This document shows, piece by piece, positions 7,814 through 16,581 of a stretch of DNA of 42,077 nucleotides. The DNA comes from Bradyrhizobium sp. WSM1743. GTDB taxonomy: Bacteria > Pseudomonadota > Alphaproteobacteria > Rhizobiales > Xanthobacteraceae. The notes beneath the pieces are model-generated. The model made no database searches and was not told where the DNA came from. It saw nothing but the letters and a program-made list of their open reading frames with translations. Location: positions 1-42,077 of the forward strand of contig NZ_AXAZ01000075.1 in assembly GCF_000473065.1 (NCBI RefSeq). The letters are read 5' to 3'. The position numbers and the translations under genes were made by a program. The number at the start of each line of letters is the position of its first letter. Position 1 is the stretch's first letter.

Positions 7814-10800
7814 TCACCCCAACCGGCCCGCCGCGTGCGCCAGCAGCGTGTACACCAGACCCGTCTCCGAGATCAGGTGGCTGCGCAGCTCCTGCGGGCC
7901 GCGGCCGTCGCGGGCGACTTCGTCGAGCAGGCGCTCGAACTCGGCGACGTAGCGGTCGACCGTGCCCTTGAAGTTGCGGTCGGCGCGGTACTTGCGGGCG
8001 ACCTCGTCGAAGGCCTTCTGACCGGCGGGCGTGTAGAGGCGCTTGGTGAAGGCCTTGTTCTCGCCGCGCTGGTAGCGGTCCCACATCTCGGCAGCGAGAT
8101 TGCGGTCCATCAGTCGGCCGATGTCGAGCGACAGCGATTCCAGCGGATTGCTGCTGCTCTGCGGGGCCTGCGGCTGCGGCGCGGGGGCGGCGCGGCCACG
8201 GGAAGCCTCACGGCCGGCCGGAGCGCCCTGGTTGGCGTCCGTGCGGTTGAGCAGGTCCGACAGCCAGCCGTCACGGCCCTGGTCGCTGCTGCCGGGTGCA
8301 ACCGGCGGCGCATCGGTGCGGCGCGCGGCTGGCACGCCGAGGTCCGGCGGCGGCAGCGTGGAGGCGCTGCCGGTGTCGCGCATGCGGGTCTCGGTGCCAC
8401 GACCGCCCGCACTTGCCATGAGCGGCTCCTCCTGGCGCTGGACAGCGACGGACGCACGGCTCGCCGTGGTGACGTCGAGCCCGCGGCCATGCTGGGCGAC
8501 GATACGGTTGAGCTCGGCGAGGGCCTCGATCTGGTCGACGATCACCTTGCGCATCTGCGCCGTGCTCTCGGCGGCCTCCTGCGGCATCTCGAGCACGCCG
8601 CGGCGCAGCTCGTTGCGGGTGGCTTCGAGCTCGTTGTGCATCTCGAAGGCCATCTGCTTCATGCTGGAGACGAGGTTGGTGAACTTCTCGGTTGACTGCT
8701 TGAACATCGCATCCGCTTCGTCGGTGGTCTGGCGGTAGATGTCGTGCATCGCCTCGATGGTCTGCCGGTGCTCCTCCTCGGACGCCGCGCGCACCGCCTC
8801 GAACTGTCGGGTGATCGCGGCCGAGCCTGCGCCGGCGGTCTCGGCGACGACGCGGGCGATGTCGCGGGCGCGCTCTTCGGCCGCGGCCAGCGATTCATCG
8901 AGCAGGCCGGTGAAGCGCGACAGCCGCTGATCGAGATCGGCCGTGCGCAGGTCGATCGTGGTGACGAGCGATTCCAGCGCCTGCTTGCGTTCGGCGAGCG
9001 AGGCGGTGGTGTTCTTGTTGCTCTGCTCGACGACCTGCGCGGCCTGGACCAGCGCCTGGCCGTGCTTGTCGAACTGGGTCGACAGCTCGCCGAGATCCTG
9101 GAGCGCCTTCGTGGTCTTGCTGTTGAAGACGTTGAGCTGCTCTTCCAGATTCTGTGTCGCAGCCCCGTTGCGCGAGGTGACGTCGTTCATCGCCGAGACG
9201 AAGTCGGCGACGCGGGTCACCAGCGCCCGCTCGAGCGAGTTGAGGTTGTCGTGCGCACCGGTCAGCACCTCCTGGAGCAGGATGTTGCCTTCGCGCAGAC
9301 GCTCGAACAGGGCGACCGTGTCGGTGCGCAGGATCTTGCTGGTCTCCTGCATCTCCGTGACGGCCGCGATCGAGACCTGGCGCGATTGGTCGATCGCGGA
9401 ACGCGAGGCCTGCTCGAGGTCCTTGAGCGACTTGCCGACCGCGCTCGTGGCGACCTCGCTCGCCGCGTTGATGGTGCGGGCGACTTCCGAGCCGTTGCCC
9501 ATCATGGTCTGCGAGAAGGCCTGGCCGCGCGTCTCGATCGACTTCAGCGCATCGGAGGTGACGCGGTCGATGTCGAGCGTGAGCTGGCTGGTCTTGGTGC
9601 CGATCGCGTCGACCAGCGCGCCGCGCTTGGCGTCGATCATGTTCGACAGACGGTCGGCCTGTTGCTGCACATAGGTGACGATCTCGTCGGTCTTGCCGGT
9701 CATGGCCTGGCCGAAGCTGGAGCTGGCGGCGAGCACCGAGCGCTCGACGTCGGCCGAGCTCGACTTGACGCGCGAGCTCGCCTCGTTGGAGGCGGAGATC
9801 AGCGCGTTCTGGGCGTTGAGCGCGCTGGTCTGGATGTCGTTGGTCGCGTTGGCGGTGGCCGCGCTCAGCGTACGCTCGATCTCGGTCGAGATCGTGCGGA
9901 TCTGGCTCGCGGCGTCCGCCGAGGTCGAGGTCAGCGAGATCTGCGCCTCACGCGCGCTGTTGAGGATGGTCGAGGCGGTGTCGGCGCCGACCGCGGTCAG
10001 CGTGCGCTCGATGTCCGTCGTCAGCGACCTGATCTGGCTCGCCGCGTCGGTCGAGGCGGAGATCAGTGAGCCCTGGGCCTCGCGAACACCGCTGGTGAGC
10101 GCCTCGATGGTGGCGCCGCCGGCGGTCGCCAGCGCGCGCTGCATCTCGGCCGCGAGCGAACGGACCTGGCTGGTCTGTTCGGCCGAGACCGCGAGCAGGG
10201 TGCTCTGGGCGTCGCGGGCGCTGGTGGTGATCGTCTCGGCGGTCGTCTGGCCGACCTGCGAGAGCGAACGGTGCACTTCGGCCGCGAGCGACTTGACTTG
10301 GCTCGCCGCATCCGAGGACGCCGTGACCAGCGTGCTCTGTGCCTCGCGGGCGCCGCTCATGATGGTCTCGGCCGTCGATGTGCCCGCCATCGTGAGCGAG
10401 CGTTGCACGTCCGAGGACAGCGCCTTGATCTGGTTGGCGGTCTCGGTCGAGGCCGCGATCAGCGCACTCTGCGCATCGCGGGCGCCGGCGGTGATCGATT
10501 CCGCCGTGGTAGTGCCGGCCATCGACAGCGAGCGCTGCACGTCGGCGGTGAGCGCCTTGACCTGGCTGGCCGCATCCGAGGACGCCGTGACGAGGGTGGT
10601 CTGCACCTCGCGGGCGCCGGCCAGGATCGAGGCTGCGGTGGCGGAACCTGCCGCCGACAGCGTGCGTTCGACGTCGGCCGCGAGCCCCTTGATCTGGCTG
10701 GACGCCTCGCCCGATGCGGCGACCAGCGTCGACTGCGCTTCGCGGGCGCTGGTCAGGATCGAGTTCGCCGCACCGGTGCCGACCGCGGTCAGCGCCTGCT

Positions 10801-13525
10801 CGACCTCGGCCGAGGTCATCTTGAGCTGGGCGTTGACGTCGGAGGAGACCGTCAGCAGCGACTGCTGAGCGGTGCGCGCGCCGGTCTGGATCGTCTCGCT
10901 GGTGTTGACGACGAGGTTGGTGAGCGAGCGCTCGGCGTCCTCGACATGCGAACGGATCGCGGTCGAGATCATCTCGGCGCGGGACATCATGTCCTCGCTG
11001 GCCTGGCGTCCGCTGCTCTCGATGCGGCCGGCGACCGCCTCGACGCGCGAGCCGAGCAGGTCCTCGAACTGCGCCACGCGCACGTCGATGTCGCTGGCGA
11101 CCGAGCCGACCTTGGTCTCGATGGCCTGCTGGATGTCCTGGAAGCGCGCCGTGACCGTGTCGGTCAGATGCGTGCTGCGGCCGTCGATGATCTCGGTAAC
11201 CCCCGTGATGCGGCGGTCGACCGCCTCGATCGCCTGCGCGGTGCCGTCCGTGAGGGTCGAGGTGAGGAGGGTCAGACGCGTATCGATCGACTGCACAGCC
11301 TGCGAGGCGCCGTTCGTGACCGCGGTGGTCAGGTAGGTGAGGCGGGAGTCGATGGATTCGAGCGCCTGCGTCGCGCCGCCGGTGAGCGTTGTGGTGAGAT
11401 GCGTCAGGCGGGTATCGATCGACTGGATGGTCTGCGACGCACCATCGGTCAGCGAACTCGTGAGGTGGTTGAGGCGTGCATCGATGGTTTCGATGGCCTG
11501 CGATGCGCCGCCGGTGAGCGTCGTCGTGAGGTAGGTGAGGCGGGAGTCGATCGACTGGATCGCCTGCGCGGCACCGTCGGTCAGCGATGTCGCGAGCGTG
11601 TTGATGCGACCGTCGATGGTTTCGGTCATCGACTTCGCGCGGGTGTCGAACGACTGTTCGAGTGCGGCGACGCGGCCGACGAGCTGGTCGTCGAAGGTCC
11701 TGATGTGGCCCTCGATCGTGCCGTCGAGGCTGGCGATCTTGCCGTTCAGCGACGTGTCGAGATTGGCGACGCGTTCGCCGATCGTGGTCTCGAACTGCAC
11801 GAGGCGCTGGTCGAGCAACGCCGTGATCTTGCCGCCGTTCGCCGTGAAGCGGGTGTCGAAATTGTCGACATAGGTCTTCAGCGTCTCGGCGATGTCCTCC
11901 GTGCGCTGACCCATCCGCTCGACGATCTCGCCGCCGAAGGTCTTCACGGTGCGGTCGAACTCGGAGATGTGGCGCGTGATCAGCGCGCCCAGCGTGCCGG
12001 AGTCGCGGGCGAACTTCTCGACCAGCTCGGTGCCCTGGTTTCTCACCAGCTCGTCGAAGGCGCTCATCTGCAGCGACAGCGAGTCGTGCGCGGTCTCGGT
12101 CTGGCTGACGACCTTGGCTACCAGGGCGTTGACGGTGGCGTCGAGCGCCTCGCTCGCCTTGTCGCCGCTCGTCATGATCTGGCCGGCGAGGCGGTTGCCG
12201 GCGTCGTCGATCTTGGCGGAGATATCGTTGGAACGCAGCTCGAGCTCGAGCAGCAGCGAGTCCGACGAGTTCTTCAGGGAATCGTGCACCTGCTCGGTGC
12301 GCTCGGAGATACCGTCGACGATCGCGGCGGAACGTTGCTCGAACTCGCCGGTGATGCGGTCGATGCGCTCGTTCAGCATCTCGTGGACGCGGTCGGCGAG
12401 GTCGACGAACTCGTCGTGGACGTGGCCGGTCTTGAAGTTGAGGCTGGTGGTCAGCCGCTCGCTGGCGTCGAGCACGGCGCGCGTGGTCTCGCTGCTGGCT
12501 TCCTCGAGGCGGTCGAGCAGGTCGCCGCCGCGCTCGCCGAGCGCCAGGATCATGTTGTCGCCGGCATTGCTCAGCGCCTGGGTGATGTGGGCACCGCGCT
12601 CTTCGAGCGCGCCGGTGATGGACTTGGCAACCTCGTCGACGCGGGAGGCGATCGCGTCCGAGATCAGCGCGATGTCGTGGCGCAGGTCGATCTGCACGCC
12701 GGAGATGGCGCTGCGGACCTGCTCGGCCTGGCCGACCAGATTGTCGCGCTGATGCGCGATGTCCTGGAGCAGGGCGCGGATGCGCACCTCGTTGTCGGAA
12801 TAGGCGCGTTCGAGCGCGGCAACCTCGTTGGCGACCAGCGTCTCGAGCTCGCCGGCGCGCGCAATCGCGCGCTCGATGCCGTCGCCCATCGCCGCGACCT
12901 CGCGGCGGATGGCCTGGCCGACGGTGACCATGGAATCGGAGGCCGAGCCTTCCGGCTCGGAGAAGCGGATCGCAACCTGCGCCATCGCCTGGGCGATCAT
13001 GCGCATTTCCTGGCCGCGCCAGACGAGGCTGGCGAGGAAGTAGAACAGCATGATCGGCGCGAAGAACATCGCGACGAGACCGGCGATGACGAGCGCGCCG
13101 CCGCTCTGGCCCATGGCGGCCTGGATCGAGGGCAGGAAGCCGACGGTCAGCGCGGCGCAGGCGGCGAGCCAGATGCCGGCAAAGACGGTGGCGAAGGTGT
13201 AGACGCTGCGGGCAGGGCGGCCCTTCTGCAGCGCCTGGAGCAGCTGGCCGATGGTCTCGCGGTCGTCATTGGCGGCGCGGCGCGCGGTGCGCGGCTCCTC
13301 GACCGGGTCGAACACGGTCGCCCGCTCATTGGCGGCCGGGCGCGGCTCGAAGCTCGGCTCGTCGAAGATCGGGGGCGCGGGCGGCGGCACCGGCGGCGCC
13401 GCTTCGTTGCGCACGGAGGCGTTGCGGCTGGTGTCCGCAGCCGTGTCGCTGATGTTGAGGGCTTCCTGGATTGCAGAAAGCGCAACTTCTGTGGGGTCTT
13501 TGACCTTTTTCGGAGTGTTCGCCAT
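7814..13525 (-). CDS. Giant membrane-anchored apolipoprotein-like repeat protein, probable growth pole ring (GPR)/TipN-like protein
   Basis: The 1903-residue product has a disordered Pro-rich N-terminus (1-105), two membrane segments (about 109-131 and 144-168), and then about 1,500 residues of predicted helix with almost no Pro. Six 22-residue tandem repeats (637-768, consensus IDxRLTxLTTTLTxGASQAIE) and nine 44-residue repeats (863-1258, containing SAREAQSTLV and ASQVKSLAADVERTL) are exact multiples of 11. That is the apolipoprotein-type hendecad period. A linker rich in Pro and Gln precedes a compact C-terminal domain (about 1790-1903, with LDIGRLMDRNLAAEMWDRY). The size and two-TM-plus-helix plan match GPR of Agrobacterium tumefaciens, a ring protein needed for polar growth, and the related TipN of Caulobacter. 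I infer a growth-pole scaffold on the inner membrane. The gene is monocistronic, with a CtrA-type box upstream and a terminator downstream. Confidence 0.8.
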   Translation of the reverse strand: MANTPKKVKDPTEVALSAIQEALNISDTAADTSRNASVRNEAAPPVPPPAPPIFDEPSFEPRPAANERATVFDPVEEPRTARRAANDDRETIGQLLQALQKGRPARSVYTFATVFAGIWLAACAALTVGFLPSIQAAMGQSGGALVIAGLVAMFFAPIMLFYFLASLVWRGQEMRMIAQAMAQVAIRFSEPEGSASDSMVTVGQAIRREVAAMGDGIERAIARAGELETLVANEVAALERAYSDNEVRIRALLQDIAHQRDNLVGQAEQVRSAISGVQIDLRHDIALISDAIASRVDEVAKSITGALEERGAHITQALSNAGDNMILALGERGGDLLDRLEEASSETTRAVLDASERLTTSLNFKTGHVHDEFVDLADRVHEMLNERIDRITGEFEQRSAAIVDGISERTEQVHDSLKNSSDSLLLELELRSNDISAKIDDAGNRLAGQIMTSGDKASEALDATVNALVAKVVSQTETAHDSLSLQMSAFDELVRNQGTELVEKFARDSGTLGALITRHISEFDRTVKTFGGEIVERMGQRTEDIAETLKTYVDNFDTRFTANGGKITALLDQRLVQFETTIGERVANLDTSLNGKIASLDGTIEGHIRTFDDQLVGRVAALEQSFDTRAKSMTETIDGRINTLATSLTDGAAQAIQSIDSRLTYLTTTLTGGASQAIETIDARLNHLTSSLTDGASQTIQSIDTRLTHLTTTLTGGATQALESIDSRLTYLTTAVTNGASQAVQSIDTRLTLLTSTLTDGTAQAIEAVDRRITGVTEIIDGRSTHLTDTVTARFQDIQQAIETKVGSVASDIDVRVAQFEDLLGSRVEAVAGRIESSGRQASEDMMSRAEMISTAIRSHVEDAERSLTNLVVNTSETIQTGARTAQQSLLTVSSDVNAQLKMTSAEVEQALTAVGTGAANSILTSAREAQSTLVAASGEASSQIKGLAADVERTLSAAGSATAASILAGAREVQTTLVTASSDAASQVKALTADVQRSLSMAGTTTAESITAGARDAQSALIAASTETANQIKALSSDVQRSLTMAGTSTAETIMSGAREAQSTLVTASSDAASQVKSLAAEVHRSLSQVGQTTAETITTSARDAQSTLLAVSAEQTSQVRSLAAEMQRALATAGGATIEALTSGVREAQGSLISASTDAASQIRSLTTDIERTLTAVGADTASTILNSAREAQISLTSTSADAASQIRTISTEIERTLSAATANATNDIQTSALNAQNALISASNEASSRVKSSSADVERSVLAASSSFGQAMTGKTDEIVTYVQQQADRLSNMIDAKRGALVDAIGTKTSQLTLDIDRVTSDALKSIETRGQAFSQTMMGNGSEVARTINAASEVATSAVGKSLKDLEQASRSAIDQSRQVSIAAVTEMQETSKILRTDTVALFERLREGNILLQEVLTGAHDNLNSLERALVTRVADFVSAMNDVTSRNGAATQNLEEQLNVFNSKTTKALQDLGELSTQFDKHGQALVQAAQVVEQSNKNTTASLAERKQALESLVTTIDLRTADLDQRLSRFTGLLDESLAAAEERARDIARVVAETAGAGSAAITRQFEAVRAASEEEHRQTIEAMHDIYRQTTDEADAMFKQSTEKFTNLVSSMKQMAFEMHNELEATRNELRRGVLEMPQEAAESTAQMRKVIVDQIEALAELNRIVAQHGRGLDVTTASRASVAVQRQEEPLMASAGGRGTETRMRDTGSASTLPPPDLGVPAARRTDAPPVAPGSSDQGRDGWLSDLLNRTDANQGAPAGREASRGRAAPAPQPQAPQSSSNPLESLSLDIGRLMDRNLAAEMWDRYQRGENKAFTKRLYTPAGQKAFDEVARKYRADRNFKGTVDRYVAEFERLLDEVARDGRGPQELRSHLISETGLVYTLLAHAAGRLG
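9752..10939 (-). repeat. Nine in-frame 132-bp tandem repeats inside the giant gene
   Basis: Nine units encode 44 residues each (residues 863-1258), all beginning with a D/E-V-E-R/Q-S/T-L-like helix start and containing a conserved AREAQ motif. Unit length is constant at 132 bp, and neighbouring units share long stretches of DNA, such as GCCGCATCCGAGGACGCCGT in two of them. Copy number may therefore vary between strains. Confidence 0.88.
11222..11617 (-). repeat. Six in-frame 66-bp tandem repeats inside the giant gene
   Basis: Six units of 22 residues (637-768) each start with I/V-D-x-R and contain a Thr-rich LTTTLT core and a GASQAI end. The unit is half the length of the 44-residue repeats nearby, and both are multiples of 11. 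Confidence 0.88.
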
Positions 13526-13703
13526 GTTCAGTCCGAGCCCTCGTTACTTGTACGCGTCCCCCCGCGAGCCCTGCGCGCGGCGCAAGCCCACAGACCGGAT
13601 CATGCCGCTTGTGCGGATCTCCGAGCCGTCCCCACCCGGACGGCTTGTCCGCCAATTTCTGCAACATCCTATTGGCAGAGCGTCGCGAATGAAATGCCCG
13701 CGA

Positions 13704-13718
13704 TTAAGACATTCTTAA
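13704..13718. promoter_or_regulatory. Perfect CtrA-type box TTAA-N7-TTAA
   Basis: TTAAGACATTCTTAA matches the CtrA consensus TTAA-N7-TTAA exactly. A third TTAA (13725-13728, within CGTTAAC) follows six bases later. It lies about 180 bases upstream of the giant polar-growth gene. Confidence 0.6.
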
Positions 13719-13844
13719 TCATCGTTAACAGGATCGCGGCGTAACGCCTTAGCAATAAATGCAATTCTCCACCGGACTCGGCAGATTGCGGCAACTTATT
13801 GTCAATAAACGGGCAGATCTACGTCAGACAGCCCAAATATTTCG

Positions 13845-13852
13845 TTAACCAT
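13845..13852 (+). promoter_or_regulatory. CtrA half-site TTAACCAT
   Basis: TTAACCAT is the preferred CtrA half-site and is preceded by TTTCG. It lies 70 bases before the ATG of the HPt gene, a sensible distance for a promoter-proximal site. Confidence 0.45.
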
Positions 13853-13921
13853 TTTCATGCTTGGGTGAGGGGAACCTGACCGCCGGACCGGCGGCCGCCG
13901 CGCGATGCCGGGGCCTGCGCC

Positions 13922-14296
13922 ATGACGCCTGAACTGCAACGGATGGACTGGATGCCTTCGCCCCCGCTTGCACCCATCGACTGCCCGCTCGACCTCGATC
14001 ACCTCTCCCGGATGACGCTCGGCGACACCGAGCTGGCGCAGCAAGTGCTGGCGATGTTCGCCGAGCAGGCGGTCCGACTGCTGGCGGCGATGGCTGCGAT
14101 GCCGGCCGAGACCGGCGCGCTCGCGCACAAGCTCAAGGGTTCGGCGCGAGGGATCGGCGCCTTTGCGGTGGCCGATGCCGCAGCCAGCCTGGAGACCGCG
14201 GTGCGGACCGGCCATGGCCGGCCCCATGCCTTCGCCGCGCTGAAAGAGGCGGTGACCGAGGCCCGCGCCGCCATCGAGGCGATCCTGAAGCCGTGA
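13922..14296 (+). CDS. HPt-domain phosphotransfer protein
   Basis: This small 124-residue cytoplasmic protein is almost entirely a histidine phosphotransfer domain. The phosphoacceptor motif is LAHKLKGSARGIGA with His69, followed by helices typical of the four-helix bundle. It has no kinase or receiver domain and would relay phosphate between a hybrid kinase and a response regulator encoded elsewhere. Its start is the ATG at 13922; the ribosome binding site is weak. It is divergent from the giant polar-growth gene and may share cell-cycle control with it through the CtrA-like sites between them. Confidence 0.85.
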   Translation: MTPELQRMDWMPSPPLAPIDCPLDLDHLSRMTLGDTELAQQVLAMFAEQAVRLLAAMAAMPAETGALAHKLKGSARGIGAFAVADAAASLETAVRTGHGRPHAFAALKEAVTEARAAIEAILKP

Positions 14297-14330
14297 GCCG
14301 ATACGGTCGGAGCCGGGCTCTAGTCTTTTG

Positions 14331-14382
14331 TTTTGACGCGTTTTCTTCCCGCAAACCGGGATTCATTTCGGATCAAAACGCT
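14331..14382. repeat. Repeat family F (TTTTGACGCG...ATCAAAACGC)
   Basis: The element begins TTTTGACGCGTTTTCTTCCC and ends TTTCGGATCAAAACGCT, giving an imperfect palindrome. This type is common between genes in the Bradyrhizobium group. It lies between the HPt and ferredoxin genes. Confidence 0.6.
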
Positions 14383-14461
14383 ATGGCGCCGGGCTGACCG
14401 ACCCGTTATAGGACAGCGCGGACCCTACTTCCTTCCCAGCACCGCGGCAGCACGAGCACAT

Positions 14462-14782
14462 ATGGCCAAGATTCACTTTGTCGACCACAAGGGCGAAACC
14501 CGCACGGTGGAAATCGAGAACGGCGCAACCGTGATGGAAGCCGCGATCCGCAACAGCATTCCCGGCATCGAGGCCGAATGCGGCGGCGCTTGCGCCTGCG
14601 CCACCTGCCATGTCTATGTCGACGAAGCCTGGCGCGAGAAGGTCGGCAGCCCGACGCCGATGGAAGAGGACATGCTCGACTTCGGCTTCGACGTGCGCCC
14701 GAATTCGCGCCTGTCTTGCCAGATCAAGGTTTCCGACGAGCTCGACGGTCTCATAGTGGCGACGCCGGAACGCCAGGCCTGA
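14462..14782 (+). CDS. 2Fe-2S ferredoxin, adrenodoxin type
   Basis: The 106-residue protein carries the vertebrate-type cluster ligands C-x5-C-x2-C-x36-C at Cys40, Cys46, Cys49 and Cys86, with the motif ECGGACACATCHVYV. Cys44 is an additional, non-ligand cysteine. It resembles Rhodobacter ferredoxin VI and the ferredoxins that serve bacterial P450s and other oxygenases. I used the ATG at 14462; the frame stays open upstream, but that part runs through a repeat. A TrxR-type ferredoxin-NADP reductase gene lies about 660 bases away on the same strand and is its likely electron donor. Confidence 0.92.
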   Translation: MAKIHFVDHKGETRTVEIENGATVMEAAIRNSIPGIEAECGGACACATCHVYVDEAWREKVGSPTPMEEDMLDFGFDVRPNSRLSCQIKVSDELDGLIVATPERQA

Positions 14783-14797
14783 TCGTCTCTAATTAAA

Positions 14798-15265
14798 CTA
14801 GATGCTCGGCGGCGCGACCTCGATGCCGCGCTTGTGCCAGGGTCTGAGCTTCTCGATCACCTCTGCAGTCAGCGGCGCGGGGCGCCGCGTCGCCTCATCG
14901 AGCAAGACGCCGACCGACGTCGCCGACGCGATGCACTTTCCTTGCGAGAACACGACCTGCTCGAAAGTCACCGACGTTCGTCCGAGTTTCACCACCCCGA
15001 GGCCGAGCTCGATCGTGTTCGGCCAGTGCAGCTCGGCACGAAAATGCATGTCCAGCCGCACCATGATCCAGGCGAGGCCTGGCGGGGTCAGCCCGTATTC
15101 GGGAAGCTTCATCAGCGTGACACGGCCCGTCTCGAAATAGGTGGCGTAGACCGCGTTGTTGACGTGCTGGTTGGGATCGAGATCGCCGAAGCGGACGTTG
15201 TCGCTGAGGCGGTAGGGGTAGTCCTCAAGGCGCGGCGTCGTGTCGAGGCGGGCTGGTGCGTTCAC
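14798..15265 (-). CDS. Acyl-CoA thioesterase, hotdog fold (4HBT/YbgC-FadM type)
   Basis: The 155-residue hotdog-fold protein has the family signature VRFGDLDPNQHVNNAVYATYFETGR at residues about 24-48, where Asp29 fits the catalytic position. Members hydrolyse acyl-CoA thioesters in the cytoplasm; substrate chain length cannot be told from sequence. The start is a GTG at 15265, supported by GGAG eight bases upstream and by the natural length. It converges with the ferredoxin gene, 15 bases apart, and is divergent from the ferredoxin-NADP reductase gene. Confidence 0.88.
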   Translation of the reverse strand: MNAPARLDTTPRLEDYPYRLSDNVRFGDLDPNQHVNNAVYATYFETGRVTLMKLPEYGLTPPGLAWIMVRLDMHFRAELHWPNTIELGLGVVKLGRTSVTFEQVVFSQGKCIASATSVGVLLDEATRRPAPLTAEVIEKLRPWHKRGIEVAPPSI

Positions 15266-15447
15266 CGATTGAACTCCGTCATATCCATCCTCGTTACAGC
15301 CCAGTTATTTTGGCCCGGCAAGTGGGTGCGGCTGCGGGGCGATCCCGCTTTTATGCCTTCCCTGTTCCATCCCCGTTGGCTAGACAGGCAGGGTCACCTC
15401 TGCCCAACGGGCGCCGTCCAACCGATAACGACCGATAAAGAGACGAC

Positions 15448-16476
15448 ATGAGCGACGTGATCAAAACCGATGTGCTGATTATTGGCGCCGGCCCCTGCGG
15501 TCTGTTCGCCGCCTTCGAGCTCGGCCTTCTCGACATGAAGGCGCACTTCGTCGACATCCTCGACAAGGTCGGCGGCCAGTGTGCCGAGCTGTATCCGGAA
15601 AAGCCGATCTACGACATTCCCGGCATTCCGCAGGTCTCCGGCCAGGGGCTGACCGACGCGCTGATGCAGCAGATCAAGCCGTTCCATCCAACCTTCCATC
15701 TCGGCGAGATGATCGAGACCGTGGAGAAGATCGGCGATCCCGCTTTCCGCTGCACCACCGATGCCGGCAAGGTGTTCGAATGCAAGGTGTTGGTGATCGC
15801 GGCCGGCGGCGGCTCATTCCAGCCCAAGCGTCCGCCGGTGCCGGGTATCGAGGCCTATGAAGGCACGTCGGTGCATTACGCCGTGCGCAAGATGGAGACG
15901 TTCCGCGACAAGAACGTGCTGATCGTCGGCGGCGGCGATTCCGCGCTCGACTGGACGCTCAACCTGCATCCGCTGGCCAAGCGCATCACGCTGCTGCACC
16001 GGCGCGACGAGTTTCGCGCCGCGCCCCACAGCGTCGAGCAGATGCGCGCCCTGGTCGCCGGCGGCAAGATGGATCTGCGGCTCGGCCAGGTCACCGCGCT
16101 CTCCGGCGCTGAGGGCAAGCTCACCGGCGCGACCATCAAGGGCAACGACAACAGCTTGAGCGAGATTGCCTGCGACACCATGCTGCCGTTCTTCGGGCTG
16201 ACCATGAAGCTCGGCCCGGTGGCGAACTGGGGCATTGCGCTGGAGAACAATCTGGTGCCGGTCGAGACATCCGCGTTCGAAACCAACGTGCCCGGTATCT
16301 TCGCGATCGGCGACATCAACACCTATCCCGGCAAGATCAAGCTGATCCTGTGCGGCTTCCACGAGGGCGCGCTGATGTCGCAAAAAGCCCATCGTTATGT
16401 CTATCCGGAAAAGCGGCTCGTGTTCCAGTACACGACCTCGTCCTCCAGCCTGCAAAAGAAGCTCGGTGTCAACTGA
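15448..16476 (+). CDS. Ferredoxin-NADP+ reductase, thioredoxin-reductase-like type
   Basis: The 342-residue flavoprotein has an FAD-binding GAGPCG (13-18) and an NADPH-binding GGGDSA (161-166). It lacks the CxxC redox pair of thioredoxin reductases: the equivalent place reads HYAV at about 143-146. A C-terminal extension ending FQYTTSSSSLQKKLGV is typical of the homodimeric ferredoxin-NADP reductases known from Rhodopseudomonas palustris and Bacillus subtilis. It should reduce or oxidise ferredoxin or flavodoxin with NADP(H). The 2Fe-2S ferredoxin gene just upstream is the obvious partner. It is transcribed alone, with a promoter in the 182-base divergent gap before it. Confidence 0.93.
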   Translation: MSDVIKTDVLIIGAGPCGLFAAFELGLLDMKAHFVDILDKVGGQCAELYPEKPIYDIPGIPQVSGQGLTDALMQQIKPFHPTFHLGEMIETVEKIGDPAFRCTTDAGKVFECKVLVIAAGGGSFQPKRPPVPGIEAYEGTSVHYAVRKMETFRDKNVLIVGGGDSALDWTLNLHPLAKRITLLHRRDEFRAAPHSVEQMRALVAGGKMDLRLGQVTALSGAEGKLTGATIKGNDNSLSEIACDTMLPFFGLTMKLGPVANWGIALENNLVPVETSAFETNVPGIFAIGDINTYPGKIKLILCGFHEGALMSQKAHRYVYPEKRLVFQYTTSSSSLQKKLGVN

Positions 16477-16581
16477 CGGAACGCAGCGGGGAGGCGATGC
16501 CCCATGTTTCTGGTGCTGGAACCGTTCGCGAAATCGCCGTAGTCTGCGGCCATTCCGGTCGTGGAATAGCAAGGTGATCTA

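Larger units (their letters stand above)
13526..13921. promoter_or_regulatory. Divergent promoter region of the giant repeat protein and HPt genes
   Basis: This 396-base region separates two divergently transcribed genes. Bases 13700-13860 are markedly AT-rich compared with the surroundings and hold the CtrA-like sites described separately. No gene is visible: frames reading through it are extensions of the neighbours or shadows. Confidence 0.7.

Noticed and set aside
8744..13744. Long plus-strand frames antisense to the giant gene (such as 10271-13744, 1157 codons)
   Set aside because: They are rich in Arg, Asp, Gly and Leu, mirror the minus-strand repeats, and lack starts and domains. They come from high GC and strong codon bias in the real gene.
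14333..14461. Upstream extension of the ferredoxin
   Set aside because: The added residues are encoded by repeat family F and have no ferredoxin or signal-peptide features.
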